Source: Codonopsis lanceolata
Lineage: Eukaryota > Streptophyta > Magnoliopsida > Asterales > Campanulaceae
NCBI GenBank assembly: GCA_013146195.2
Contig: CM028381.1
Span: 61,386,744 to 61,450,743, forward strand
Reading direction: 5' to 3'
DNA: 64,000 nt
Below, in pieces: positions 34,955-46,600 of this stretch. How positions within the stretch are numbered: the stretch's first letter is position 1; each line of letters begins with the position of its first letter. Below the pieces are notes generated by a model. It was not told the DNA's origin. It was given only the letters and a program-made list of their open reading frames with translations, and searched no databases. The position numbers and the translations under genes are program-made.

Positions 34955-35905
34955 GGTCAAGCTGAGGGAGCGCCACCACCACCTCGACAGGGGGATGTTG
35001 TACCACCACCAAGACCGAGGACTGACAACACTCTCCTAGAGAGATTCCTTAAGTTGAAGCCTAGTGCATTTCTTGGGGAGCCAAACCCTAGGGAGGCTGA
35101 GTTGTGGATGGAAGAGATGATCAAAATATTATCTATGTTGGAGTGTCTTGATGAAGAGAGTCGGGCTAGCGACATTTAAGTTTAAGGGAGCAGCGAGCAT
35201 TGGTGGAATGTGTTGAAGGAAAGTTGGGAGATGCAACAAGTTCCCATCACTTGGGCTAATTTTCAAAGGAATTTAAGAATGAATATGTACCGGATGTGGT
35301 TCGCAACCAAAGGGAGAAAGAATTTTATAATCTTGAGCAAGGTAACATGACTGTGGCGGAGTATTCCGCAAAGTTCACCGAGTTGAGCCGTTATTGCACG
35401 TATTTGATTCCTACTGAAGCTCGAAGGACACATAAGTTTGTTAAAGGGTTGAGGACTGAATTTAGGAAGCAGATTCTAGCGCTTAAGCTCACTGATTATC
35501 GGACTGCAGTTGATAGAGCTTATGAGGTTGAGCAAGATATTGAGGAGCACCGGTCAAGAGTAATTCGGGTAATGCACGACAGACTACTCGAGAACCCTAA
35601 TCAAGGGAGTAATCTCGTAGCGAAGGGGATACCAAGGGAACCGTGATAGGAGAGGTGGAGGCCAAGGTAGGCCACGGAGCATGGGAAGCAGGGGCAACAA
35701 CACTTCTTCTACTCAAAAGGGGCGGCAAGGGTCTCGTAATGAGGCTATGATTTGTTCATTCTGCCAGAGGTCTGGGCACACAGCTGATAGGTGCTGGGGG
35801 AAAACTGGGAAGTGTTTCTATTGCGGTGATGGAACTCACATGAAGAAAGATTGTCCCAAGTTCAAGGCCAATCAATCGGGTAGCGCCGGTCAACAACGGG
35901 GCTAA
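34955..35905 (+). pseudogene. gag: Chromovirus gag with two zinc knuckles, frameshifted
   Basis: Gag forms the capsid. A Pro-rich N-terminus leads to LERFLKLKPSAFLGEPNPRE from about 35025. The frame is then lost near 35165 and 35205 (EHWWNVLKESWEMQQVPITW is readable in another frame). From 35296 the conserved REKEFYNLEQGNMTVAEYSA block runs to 35646, and a new frame (35681-35905) carries two CCHC knuckles: CSFCQRSGHTADRC and CFYCGDGTHMKKDC. At least three frame changes prevent a full-length product. It is the normal neighbour of the protease that follows. Confidence 0.88.
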
Positions 35906-35940
35906 GAGAGACGGGATGGTAAACCAAAGGTTCAAGCCGT

Positions 35941-36360
35941 GTGTTTCAAGCGCTTGATCGTCATGAGTGGGTCTACCAAGCAGTGATAGGAGGTACTCTT
36001 TCTATATTTGATCATAAGGCTCGAGTTCTCATAGATCCGGGGTCTTCGCATTCTTATGTTGCTTCTCGCACTTTGTCGAGAATCTATGCGTGTTGCCTCA
36101 ATCTTTGCCATACTTGCTTGAAGTGTCTACCCCGCCGGGGAATATATGCTCGCATCCGAAGTGTTTAAATCTTGTGATGTTTTGGTGGGTGACCACACTT
36201 TGCATCTTGGACTTGGTAGTTCTCCCTATACGTGATTTTGATGTGATTCTTGGCATGGACTGGTTATGTGCTTATCATGCTATAGTTGACCGCCATAAGG
36301 CGGGTTACTTTACATCTTGGTGTGCTGAATTTACTTTGTGGGTGATCAAGCGCGAGTGAC
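35941..36360 (+). pseudogene. Chromovirus aspartic protease, frameshifted
   Basis: The polyprotein protease has its active-site loop at LIDPGSSHSYVA (frame 35941-36168), the usual DxGS form of plant chromoviruses. After a shift near 36085, the second half is found in frame 36090-36359 (DFDVILGMDWLCAYHAIVD), the conserved C-terminal block. The interruption makes it inactive. Confidence 0.85.
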
Positions 36361-36539
36361 TTGCATTTTATTTACGCACTAAGGGCTAGAAAATTGTTGT
36401 CTCAAGGGTGTACGGGTTATCTTGCTGCGTTGTTGATAAGAAGAGTCTTCGCCGAATTTAGAGGAGGTTCAGGTAGTATGTGAGTTTCCGATGTGTTTTC
36501 TACCCGACCATGCTATGCCACCCGATAGAGAACTAGAGT

Positions 36540-38890
36540 TTTGTATTGAGCTTATTCCTGGGGACTTCACCGATTTCTAAGGCACCGTATAGGATGGCGC
36601 CGCGAGCTTAGAGAGTTGAAAACTTCGGTTGCAGGTGAACTCCTAGAGATTGGTTTTATTAAACCGAGTGTGTCGCCTTAGGGCGCACGGTCCTATTTGT
36701 GAGGAAGAAAGATGGGAGTTTGCGGTTATGCATAGATTATCGTGAATTGAATAAGGTGACCATTAAGAATAAGTATCCTCTACCCCCCACATTGATGATC
36801 TTTTTGACCAATTGCAAGGGTCTATTGTCTACTCTAAGCTTGATTTGAGATGGGGTTACTACCAATTGAAGGTTAGAGAGGAAGACATTCAGAAGACGAC
36901 TTTTCGCACTAGATATGGGCATTTTGAATTCGTGGTGATGCCGTTTGGGTTGACGAATGCGCCGCTGATGTGTTTATGGACTTGATGAACCGTGTCTTTC
37001 ATAGTTATCTTGATTGTTTCGTGGTAGTCTTCATTGACGACATCTTAGTGTATTCGAAATCTCGAGGAGGAGCATGAGAAACACTTGAGGATCTTGTCTA
37101 TTCTTCGGGAGAAAACTTGACTTTATCGCGAAGTTTAGTAAATGTGCTTTTTGGCTTGAGGAAGTATCCTTTTTGGGGCATATTATTTCTAGCGCCGGAG
37201 TAGCCGTTGATCCTTCTAAGGTTGAAGCGGTGACGAATTGGAAGAGACCTAGTTCGGTTACCGAGGTTCGGAGTTTCTTGGGTTTAGCGGGTTATTCCGG
37301 GAGATTTATTGAGGTTTTCTCGGATCGTGACTCCTATGGCGAGATTGGCGCAAAAGAATGTGCCATTTGTTTGGAGCGAGAAATGTGAGTTAGCTTTCAA
37401 GAGCTTAAAGCGGTTGGCGTCGGCACCTATTTTGGCTTTGCCTAGTGGAGAGATAATTTTGTGATTTATAGTGATGCTTCTAAGGAAGGTTTGGGTTGTG
37501 TGTTGATGCGAGAATGGTAGAGTTATCGCCTATGCGTCGAGGAAGTTGTCTATTCATGAAAGAATTACCCGACACACGATTTGGAGTTAGGCTGCGATTA
37601 TTTTCGCGTTGCATAAATGGAAACATTACTTGTATGGGGCTAAATTTGAGATCTTTACCGACCACAAAGTTTGAAGTATTTATTTTCTCAAAGGAGTTGA
37701 ACATGAGGCAAAGAAGATGGATGGAGAAATTAAAAGATCATGATTGCACTATTTTATATCATCAGGGAAGGCAAATGTGGTAGCGGATGCCTTGAGTAGG
37801 AAGGTTCACATATCGGTGTATGATGGTTAGAGAATGGAAGATGTTGGAGGACTTACGAGATTGGGGTCTAGTGTTTTTGATAGAGGAGTAATTTTCGCGA
37901 ATGTTCGGGCTACACCGATTTTGTTTGGAAAGATTAAAGAAAGCGCAAAGGAATGATCCTAGAATTGAAGAAAATTATTGATGGGTTGGTGAGAATGTAT
38001 CGCTGATTTTGTGATTAATAGTGAGGATACTTTGACATTTCGAGGTCGAATTTGTGTTCCTTCTAATGATGACTTGAAGAGGTTGGTTCTTGATGAGGCT
38101 CATAAATCGAGGTATACCATTCACCGGGGAGCACGAAGATGTACTTAGATGCGAAAAGACAATTTTGGTGGAAAGGCATGAAGAGGAAATGCGGAGTATG
38201 TGTCAAAGTGTTTGACTTGTCGGCGGAGTTAAGGTTGAGCATCAGAGGCTGCGGGACTTCTACACTTGAGATTCTGAATGGAAATGGGAGTTCATTACTA
38301 TGGATTTTGTGGCAGGTTACAGCGCGCGAGAAGGATTTAATGCGGTTTGGGTTATAGTCGGCAGGACTAAGTGCACACTTTATTCGATCGCGATCACTTA
38401 TTCATTGACTCGGTTAGCGACTTTGTATATTCGAGGAGATCGTGAGACTTCATGGCGTACTGTTAGTATTGTGTCGATAGAGATCCGAGGTTCACATCAG
38501 ATTTTGGCAAGCGTTGCGAGGAAGCTTTGGGGACCAAATTAGACTTGATCTGACTTTTCATCCTTGAGCGGATGGCCGGTCCGAAGCGATTAATTCAGAT
38601 TTTGGAGGATATGCTTTGCGAGCTTGTGCGAGTGGATTTCAAAGGGAAAATGGGATTCTCATTTACCTTTAGCCAGAGTTTGCGTATAATAACTACTATC
38701 GGTCGAGTATCAAGATGGCACCGTATGAGGCTTTGTATGGGCGTAAGTGTAGATCACCAATTTGTTGGGATGAAGTTGGAGAGCGAAACTTTGGGGTTAG
38801 AGTTAGTGCAAGATCGGTTGAGGCGTGAAGTTGATTAGAGATCGTTTGCGCACCGCTCAAAGTCGACAAAAGTTCGTAGGACAATCGAAG
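36540..38890 (+). pseudogene. pol: Chromovirus RT, RNase H and integrase, many indels
   Basis: RT blocks are readable in shifting frames: LRLCIDYRELNKVTIKNKYP at about 36720, YYQLKVREEDIQKTTFRTRY at about 36858, the active site VFIDDILVYSKS at about 37030, then FLGHIISSAGVAVDPSKVEA at 37173. RNase H follows (EGLGCVLM, YLYGAKFEIFTDHK). Integrase remnants include a zinc region near 38110-38220, WEFITMDFV near 38290, SIVSDRDPRFTSDF near 38470 (broken) and later blocks to about 38880. I count well over ten frame breaks, mostly losses of one to a few bases. The YxDD motif itself is intact. It is dead as a coding unit. Confidence 0.88.
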
Positions 38891-38910
38891 AGCGAGATCT
38901 TGAGTTCCAA

Positions 38911-39318
38911 GTGGGAGACTACGTGTTCTTGAAGGTGACAGGGAGAGGTACAAAGAGATTCGGCAAAAGAGGCTTACACCCAGGGTACATTGGCCCATTC
39001 GAGATTCTTGAGAGAGTTGGGTCTTTGGCGTATCGAATTGCATTGCCACCGTCACTTTCGGAGACTCATAATGTATTCCATGTTTCCATGTTGCGAAAGT
39101 ATTTGAAAGATGATACCCATGTACTTGAGTATGAGGAGATAACATTTGAGCCGGATATGTCTTATGTTGAAAAGCCCGTGAAGATCTTGGATACCAAAGA
39201 GCAAGTGCTACGAACCAAGAGAATTCCCTTAGTTAAAGTTCTTTGGAGAAATCACAACATTGAAGAAGCGACTTGGGAAGCGGAGCGGAGATCTTGCGAA
39301 ACATCCACATTTGTTTGA
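38911..39318 (+). pseudogene. Integrase C-terminus with chromodomain
   Basis: An open frame of 135 codons covers the integrase tail (GDYVFLKVTGRGTKRFGKRG, LHPGYIGPFEILERVGSLAY, HNVFHVSMLRKYL) and a chromodomain (PVKILDTKEQVLRTKRIPLV, KVLWRNHNIEEATWEAE). Chromodomains of this group steer integration toward heterochromatin marks. This last segment of pol is undamaged except at its very end, where the usual EEDMR-type tail becomes RRSCETSTFV. Confidence 0.9.
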
Positions 39319-39349
39319 CGAACTTGGTAAGAATTTAGGGACTAAATTC

Positions 39350-39365
39350 CTAAAGGAGGGGAGAG
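39350..39365 (+). promoter_or_regulatory. Polypurine tract
   Basis: AAAGGAGGGGAGAG lies immediately before the 3' LTR start TGTAACG at 39366, the standard primer for plus-strand synthesis. Confidence 0.85.
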
Positions 39366-42222
39366 TGTAACGCCCCGCATTCTTGCATGTGTTTTGTATG
39401 CTTGTCTTCTTGATTTCTTGTTGATTGTGAGCATGTTTACCTAGTTTATAAATGTTTTAGAATCATTCTTAAGTCATTCTTGAAGTTCATAACATGTTTA
39501 GAATCATATAAGCTTGTTTGTTGAATCGCCGGTTTGATCGCTTTGATTTTGGCCTTAGCGATTCCCCTCGTTGCTCGTATTTGCTTCTATTTCGTCGTAC
39601 GAAGTGTTCGTTGAGTTCTTGGCCTTATATTCAGGTCTTAACCATGTTGAAACAAGTCCTTTTCATGTCCAAGTTATCCTAGTTTGATTGGTGTTTGATT
39701 GTAGTTCGATTCGTTAACCATTCGTCGCGTGAGTTGAGCCTTGTTCTACCTTGTTCCGGGTGTTGTTCGGGTGCGTTTCCGACTCGTTTTGAGTAGGGTT
39801 AGACCTTAGAATGATTGCCCATAAGTTTGGGATCATTTAGGACAAGTTTAGACCAAGTTTTAGAGGTTCGGAGGGCCGAGGCGCCACTGGCACCTTGCGC
39901 GCGCCCGCCTCAAATCACGAGGAAACAATTTCAAATGAGGTGAACATGGAGCGGCCTCGGCAAGTGAGGCGCCCTTTGCAGGCATCAGCGAGGCGCCCGC
40001 CAACCTCAACCTCTGGATATGCAATTCACGGGATTTTCCTCTGTTTTGAGTTTTGACGTGAAATGCCTATCCTACCCTCATTAAACCCCCTCTAAACCCT
40101 TCCTAACCACCCACACTTAGTCCTAATCATGTCCTAACACTAATTAGAAGTTAATCTAGGTTGGATTAGTGTTTGTTAACTCCCTAATCTCTACTAATTG
40201 CACTTGAAAAATTCCTCTTGTACCCTTCTCATTTGGGAGGTATAAATACCCAAGCCTTGGCCAAAATTCAGTAAGTCTCTCATTTATTCACCTTCATCCT
40301 ACAAATTAGAGAGAGAGTGAGTTGGGGGTTTGAGTTTTGAGCCCTAGCTTCATCTTCTTCCTTCGATCTACAAAGATTCCACCGTTCGATTGCCGCCAAA
40401 CTTTGGATTCTTGACGTGTGCGACGAAAGGAACGACTTCACCGTTTAGATTTTGGTTCTCTTGAGTTTTCACTCAAGCTAGGTAAGTTACTCTTCTTCTT
40501 TTTAGTTCTCATTGACCCTAAGGAAACAAAGTTTATGATGTATGAGGTCAATGAGGACACATAATTGCTTCTTATGCTTTCCATTTGAATTTTAAATGTA
40601 TGATTTTGCTAGGAGCATGTCTAGGTGGATTTCTTGCCTTTGGGAGTTTAAATTACTCTTTCATCATGTTAATTGAGGTCTTGAACATGTTAGAAATATG
40701 TGTTATGTTTGTTGATGGAAGTATTGTTGTTATTTGGGAATGCCCTAAATTATGCCTATGAGATATGTGTGAAAGTTGTTATGTGTTGTATCCTTCATAT
40801 TGGACTATATAAGGAACATGAATTACATTGAAATGTTTTGGGTAAGTTTATATCCTTGATTGAACTTAGAAGTGACCTAGGTTGGGTTATGAAGCACATA
40901 GCTTCAATTTCCCCGAAATTGGGAATTTAGAGGAAAGACTCAACGGAGTCGACTCTAGGGAAGATTTGAACATGTTGAACTCTAGTTTCAATCCCTACGA
41001 AGTTTGAACACCGTTTGATTTGGTTTACTCAAGTATGAGCTTGGTTTGATCGTTTATAACAAGTTGTTACGAAAGGTTGGTTTTTGTGCAATTTATTGCC
41101 TTGATATGTTTTATGGTAGAGATTCATACCCTACTTGGTTGGTCGAGTTCGCTCTTGTCGAATTCGATCCTTGATTGGTTTAAGTCAAGTAAATATCTAC
41201 TTGTGCATCACATTGAGTCCAGCTGGCATTATTTGGTTTGTTTATTAAGTCAGGGTGGGACGATGCATCGCCTTCACGAATTATGGGATTCGTGCTCGTA
41301 TGGATCGCCGCACTGGGACCTCACACACACCTCCATTGTTGGCCGCAATGGGAAGTAGCCCCTTTGCCGTATCAATAAGTGCCGCATTGGCTTGCTATCT
41401 AGATCGAGTGGTACTTGATGAAAGTCGATGCAATCACAGAGCATCGATGGTGCACGATAAAGTATAATAAAGTTTATTGCAGGAGCTACGAAGCGGCCGT
41501 GACTATATCATATCCTACTTGTATGATTTATTTTACGCACTTATGTGAACAATGTGCTACGTACCATATGATGATAATGTGCCATAATTGTGATAAATGT
41601 CATGAGATAACATGAACATGCATATTTTGGTAACTTACTAAGTCTTTCGACTTACCCTATTTGTTTGCTTTGTTTTCCTTAGATCAAAGCCGAGGAGACG
41701 TCCCACGCTAGACTCGCTTATTCGCTTGGTCGTTTGTGAGCAAGGTTGCTCTTTTGGACTTTTACTAGTTAATCTTTTATTTTGGAAAGGACGTTGGGAA
41801 GCAAGTCATGTAGACTTGGCTTGGGATTTGTTGTTGTAGTAACTTAAATATTTGACACTTGTAATCTTTTGGTATGCCGACTATATGTCGAGCCTGTTTA
41901 TATGTTGTTGGTTCATCACAGTTTCTTCCGCTAAAGCCTGTTTAAAGTATTATTGTTGTTGTTGTCTCCGGCATGTTGTGGCCGTTGAGTTTTATAAGCA
42001 TGTGTTAATTGTAGGAGTAGTTGTTGGGTTCCGGCTGTAGCGTCGCCGATGACTTGTTTAATTTGAGTTGTTTTTCCGGCCAAGTGTAGCCGAGTTGTTA
42101 TTCGTATGCATTGTTGCGCCACATGAATTTCGTAAACCTACTTGCGCATGATTGTGTTTAGCTTGACTATTTGGATGGCACGATTCGGGATCTCGCATTG
42201 GGGTCCGGGTCGGGTCGTCACA
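39366..42222 (+). repeat. 3' LTR of the chromovirus
   Basis: 2857 bp, TGTAACGCCCC to GTCGTCACA. It has a TATA variant GGTATAAATACCC at about 40240-40252. The GC-rich GAGGCGCCCGCCT repeat region (39875-40010) differs from the 5' copy by several small indels, while the rest is near-identical. Confidence 0.9.
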
Positions 42223-42424
42223 TGCCAAGGCATCGGTTGCTGCAGTTGAGGTAACTCATGTAACTAAAGTAGCTTCTGGAACGAAAACTACTAGAAAAGT
42301 AGTGAAGAGAGCAATAAAAAAAAATACTCTGACTTCAACCAAAGCAGGTGCTAGCAAGAGTCCTAAACCGGCAGAAGTTGTGGAGGCTAAGGTTGTAAGA
42401 TCCACTGGAAAGGAAAGTGTATAA
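42223..42424 (+). CDS. C-terminal exon fragment of a Lys/Ala-rich protein
   Basis: Directly after the LTR end, one frame (GCC AAG GCA TCG ...) runs 66 codons to TAA at 42422-42424. The peptide is rich in Lys, Ala, Thr, Val and Ser, with blocks TRKVVKRAIKK and AGASKSPKPAEVVEAK, a basic low-complexity composition seen at the ends of nuclear or chromatin proteins. There is no start codon in frame. The upstream part must have been separated by the retrotransposon or a rearrangement. A normal-looking 3' untranslated region follows. I cannot name the gene, and it could be a pseudogene. Confidence 0.45.
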
Positions 42425-43400
42425 ATGATTAAAAGGAAAAATTGCAAACTTCATTACAGATTGAAATGACTACTGACTAGAAAGCTATAGCCTATAGTCA
42501 TAGTCACAGAGCCCAATTCAGCCTACGCAACCAAACAAACATGTATGTAGAGTTAAGAAAATTGTTCTATTACTTAAATTCATACAGAAAACCTTGCTAC
42601 ATCAATCCGGCCAATAACCAGGCCCAAAAATCCATAAGGTTGATTCACACTTTTATACGTTGACATACATGATCAAGATTGGTCAACATACATTTCAAAA
42701 GCTATATTATATAAATTGACCGAATATAATCGCTAAATGAGATGAATCGCTGAGCATAAATCACATATCCAATGAGAAGACAAAGATTCCACTTCTTGGA
42801 GATTTAGAAAATATATAACAAACACTACAAAACTTTATAAAGTGAAGAGCGAAACAAACCAGGAAAAGGACAGTTGGGCTTCGTAAAATAAACACTTAAT
42901 TAGCCTTACTCAAATAGCAAATACTAACTATGTCTGTGTGAGTGTAGACTCTGATTGTTTGCGAGAGCATAAACCCAGTATAGAAATATAGTCTCTCAAA
43001 TGCCCAACAATTTCCTATTGGCACGATTTAATTTTTTGCGTGAGCATTAACGCAGTATGGAAAGTTTTTTCACAGTTTTTTACTTATTTTGGAATCTCAG
43101 CAACAACTTTTGCCAAATGGACCAACTCCCACATTCAAGGAAAGGAAAAGAACGCGTACCACCAAAGGTACGATTATTTAATTGTTGTATCATAGGGACT
43201 TCATATTTTCCATTTTATAACACCTACACGATTGTATTGTTATATTGTTATGATTACTTTTGATTTTGTTATTTTGGTTGTCACCAAACTCACCCCACAA
43301 TATAACATGTTAAAATATTACAATGTTAACATTTATAGTATGTTGTACTTCCATGCTACATATTTATGTTTATCTATTTATATTATATTGTTTATTTAGT
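42425..43400. other. Non-coding; likely 5' flank of the Helitron-like block
   Basis: AT-rich with no recognised domain. GCGAGAGCATAAACCCAGTAT at 42961-42981 and GCGTGAGCATTAACGCAGTAT at 43038-43058 are imperfect copies about 77 bp apart. The start of the Helitron-type element was not found. Confidence 0.35.
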
Positions 43401-44591
43401 TGTATAAATTGATCTAGGTCTATGATGATGATGAATTGGCCAAACGATTACGTCGAGAGACATCCCAACAAATGTTCCTACATTATTTCAATATGGAGTT
43501 AGGAGAAAGCTCATCTTCTACGAATCACATACCCAACCATAATACTTTTTCATCTTCCGAAAGACCGTCTATCCCACCAATACGACTGTGAGGCCGTGGT
43601 AGACGTGGAATTGGCAGACAAGACGTTTCACAAGGGAAAGAGCTGAACGAGAAATTAGTCAACAAAACACCCATCGTCGTTCTTTAAACATTGATTTACC
43701 TCTTTCGAGACGTGTATTTGGACAAAGGAGACGACAAATGCATGCCTCACAACAACACATTGATGCTACTATGTAATAAATTATCTTTCACTAATCTTTA
43801 ATTCAATTAAACATACAACATATCATAAAATCTTTTAATTCAATCTTTTAAATGTAGGTCAAGTGAAGAAGAACATGAGCATATATTCAACACCACCTCC
43901 CCCTTCACCTGATTCTTATGATTCGGATTTTGTAGAAGAATTTGTAAGCACTACTTTTTTTAGATAAGCGTTAATAATTACATTTGATACAAGTTTTACA
44001 TTTACATATATTTTTATCTTACTCATTGTTTTAAATAGGTCCCTCAACCCCACTTCCAACTCCACATGCATCTCCGACACCCCCTCCACCTACATCTCAT
44101 GTTGCAGTAGGACATATCCCCACAATATTGTATGATGATATGTGGGATGATTGAAGTTTTGTAGATGAAGCAATAAGTTATTTTTTATATTTTAATTAAA
44201 TGACTATAATACATAAAATATGGTTAACTAATTGGTTTGAATTTTATTTGTCTCATGTGTAGGTGGAAATAGTTGACAAAGTTATTGCATCTCATGTTTC
44301 TAAATTAACCATTGTTGTGAAGCAAGAGCCCTAGAAGAAGATTGAGTTTTTGTTATTGAGAAAACAATAAAATGTTTTTTTTACATGTCTATTTTTTATA
44401 AATTAAATTAAATGCACAAGTAAAATGTTTTATTTTGTTAGGTATTTGAGTTTTCTCCCATTTTCGTTGTGTAGTGTACATATATTCAACTCCTACAAAA
44501 TTCTAAATAAATATTAATTTATTACAACATTGTTTGCTCCATATATCGATCGAGTCCCAAACTGGTACCGTGGCACGGGCTCGGAATCTAG
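43400..44591 (+). mobile_element. Helitron-like element A (3' end CTAG)
   Basis: The 3' end is CGGAATCTAG at 44582-44591, followed by T, matching the CTRR|T end of plant Helitrons. The hairpin upstream (CCGTGGCACGGG at 44568-44579) has lost its loop. The interior is gene-like with short exon-like blocks: DDDELAKRLRRETSQQMFLH at about 43426; an Arg-rich stretch RRVFGQRRRQMH near 43710; PPPPSPDSYDSDFVEEF at about 43890-43944; and later blocks repeated in element B. Possible introns begin GTAAGC and end in AG. No helicase or Rep domain is present, so it is non-autonomous. The left boundary is unknown. Confidence 0.55.
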
Positions 44592-45634
44592 TTAGTAATA
44601 ATAATAGAAGTCTTTTAACCAATGTGTGATACATCTATTCTATTAATAACAATAGTAAAAGTCTTTTATTTTAACACTTTTGAAAGATACATCTATTATA
44701 TTAATAATATTAGTAGAAGTCTTTTATCATAAAACTTTGGAAATCAACATTATTTTCTAACGAATGTGAGATACATCTATTCTATTATTAATAATAGTAT
44801 AAGTCTTTTATCTTAAAACTTTTGAAACCAACATTATTTTCTATCTAATATGGGATATACATCTCTTCTATTGTTAGTAAAAGAATTTTAGTTAAAAACT
44901 TTTAAACTAAAATAATTCTTTGTAACCAATGAGGAATAAATCATTTTTATTGGTAAGATTTTGTCTAAGGATTTTTAATGTAAGCACTACTTTTTTTTAG
45001 ATAAGCGTTAATAATTACATTTGATATAAGTTTTACATTTACATAATTTTTATCTTACTCATTGTTTCAATTAGGTTCCTTCAACCCCACCTCCAACTCT
45101 ACCTGCATCTCCGACACCCCTCCACCTACATCTTATGTTGCAGTAGGACATATACCCACAATATTGTATGATGATATGTGGGAGGATTGAAGTTTTGTAG
45201 ATGAAGCAATAAGTTCTTTTTTTATATTTTAATTAAACGACTATAATGCATAAAATATGGTTAACTAATTGGTTTGAATTTTATTTGTCTCATGTGTAGG
45301 TGGAAATAATTGACAAAGTTATTGCATTTCATGTTTCTAAATCAACCATTGTTGTGAAGCAAGAGCCCCTAGAAGAAGACTGAGTTTTTGTTATTGAGAA
45401 AACAATAAAATGTTTTTTTATATGTCTATTTTTTATAAATTAAATTAAATGCACAAGTAAAATGTTTTATTTTGTTAGGTATTTGGGTTTTCTCCCATTT
45501 TCATTATGTAGTGTATATATATTCAACTCCTACAAAATTCTAAATAAATATTAATTTATTACAACATTGTTTGCTCCATATATCAATCAAGTCCCAAACT
45601 GGCGCCGTGCCATAGGCACGAGCTCAGAATCTAG
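44592..45634 (+). mobile_element. Helitron-like element B, head-to-tail copy
   Basis: It ends with an intact Helitron 3' signature: perfect stem GTGCC/GGCAC with loop ATA (45607-45619) and CTAG at 45631-45634, 11 bases further on, then T. From about 44975 it repeats element A (43945-44591) at high identity. Its start is filled by four tandem units. Exon-like blocks PTPPP and VEIIDKVIAFHVSKSTIVVK, ending EEDx-stop at about 45381, are cleaner here than in A, where a TAG falls after KQEP. Confidence 0.65.
44596..44960 (+). repeat. Four imperfect tandem units of about 80-95 bp
   Basis: Each unit has ACATCTATTCTATTAATAA, an A/T stretch, AAGTCTTTTATC and AAAACTTTTGAAA, and three carry AACATTATTTTCTA. 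TCTATTCTATTAATAA resembles the 5' TC end of plant Helitrons, so these may be stacked 5' termini. Confidence 0.75.
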
Positions 45635-45841
45635 TGAAAGTACAAAAATGTTAGGTTTAACCATCAATTGTTACTACTTACTACTAGTGTTACAAGGCAA
45701 GTTGAAAAGTCAACAATGCATTTCTCAATTCAAGCTGTATCGGGATTTAGACTAATGGCATTCCAACTCACCCATGGGTGTTAAGGCTCTTAAAATGTGT
45801 TCTTAAGACCCCTGTTAACCTAATTCTAAAATTAATTAATA

Positions 45842-46082
45842 CTTCATCCATTTCAGGCAAAAGTTCAACATACTATTTTGAGTTTTTTTTTTAAGAGTCC
45901 ACTTTTTAAAAATTATGTTTATCATCTCCATCATAACATTTTAACTTTACTATCCATATTTGATATTAACATATTGGTTACACTCAAATATTTTTATAAT
46001 TATGATTAACTTTAATGTTAATTATAAAACTCTTACTAATCAGATCTTTAAAATAGGGACTCTTTGAATGGAATGGATGTAG
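45842..46082. mobile_element. Degenerate Stowaway-type MITE
   Basis: Ends CTTCATCCATTTCAGGCA and GAATGGAATGGATGTAG, with TA on both sides. The interior shares TTTGATATTAACATATTG with 50719-50959. Confidence 0.6.
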
Positions 46083-46245
46083 TAATTACTAGTAAAATAA
46101 TTAAGTGTAAATTGCAATTTTGGGTTTTCTTAGGCTTTACTTTATTTTGTATTCTATTTGCATGAAAGTATGTCTAATGTACTAAGATATATAATTTGAC
46201 ACTCATTTTGTTCCAACCAACAATCCACCCTTAAAAATATTAATA

Positions 46246-46459
46246 CTTCTTTAGTTCTACTAAAAGAGTCCATATTTAAATAATTAATAAGTAAAACTAT
46301 ATATTATATTATTAGTATATTTGGTGCTGGTTATAATCACAAAAATATTTATCCATAACATATAATAAATGTTGAAAAATGATAAAGATTGTAATAATCA
46401 TTTTTGAAAGTGGAATATCCAAAATGGAAATGTAAAATTTTCGTAGGGGATAAAGGGAG
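46246..46459. mobile_element. Degenerate Stowaway-type MITE
   Basis: Starts CTTCTTTAGTTCTACTAAAAG and ends GGGGATAAAGGGAG, with TA at 46244-46245 and 46460-46461. It has the same interior pattern (AGAGTCCATATTTAA) as its neighbours. Confidence 0.6.
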
Positions 46460-46600
46460 TAATTAAGAGGATACATTAATATAGGTAAAAATTTGGATAA
46501 GACAGTTTTACATGTATTTTTTATAAGATGAATCTTCCTTATCGTAAGACGATTTTACAGGACATCTTCTTATTAATATATTGGAGTTGGTTATAATATT

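Larger units (their letters stand above)
31863..42222 (+). mobile_element. Tekay-type Ty3/gypsy chromovirus, LTR to LTR
   Basis: About 10.4 kb. It starts TGTAACGCCCC and ends GGGTCGTCACA. Long (about 2.8 kb) near-identical LTRs flank decayed gag, protease, RT, RNase H, integrase and a chromodomain, in the standard gypsy order. Long LTRs and the C-terminal chromodomain fit the Tekay/Del clade. It interrupts the Athila-like pol on the left. The bases flanking the two ends (CTTTT and TGCCA) do not match, so there is no target duplication. Confidence 0.9.
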
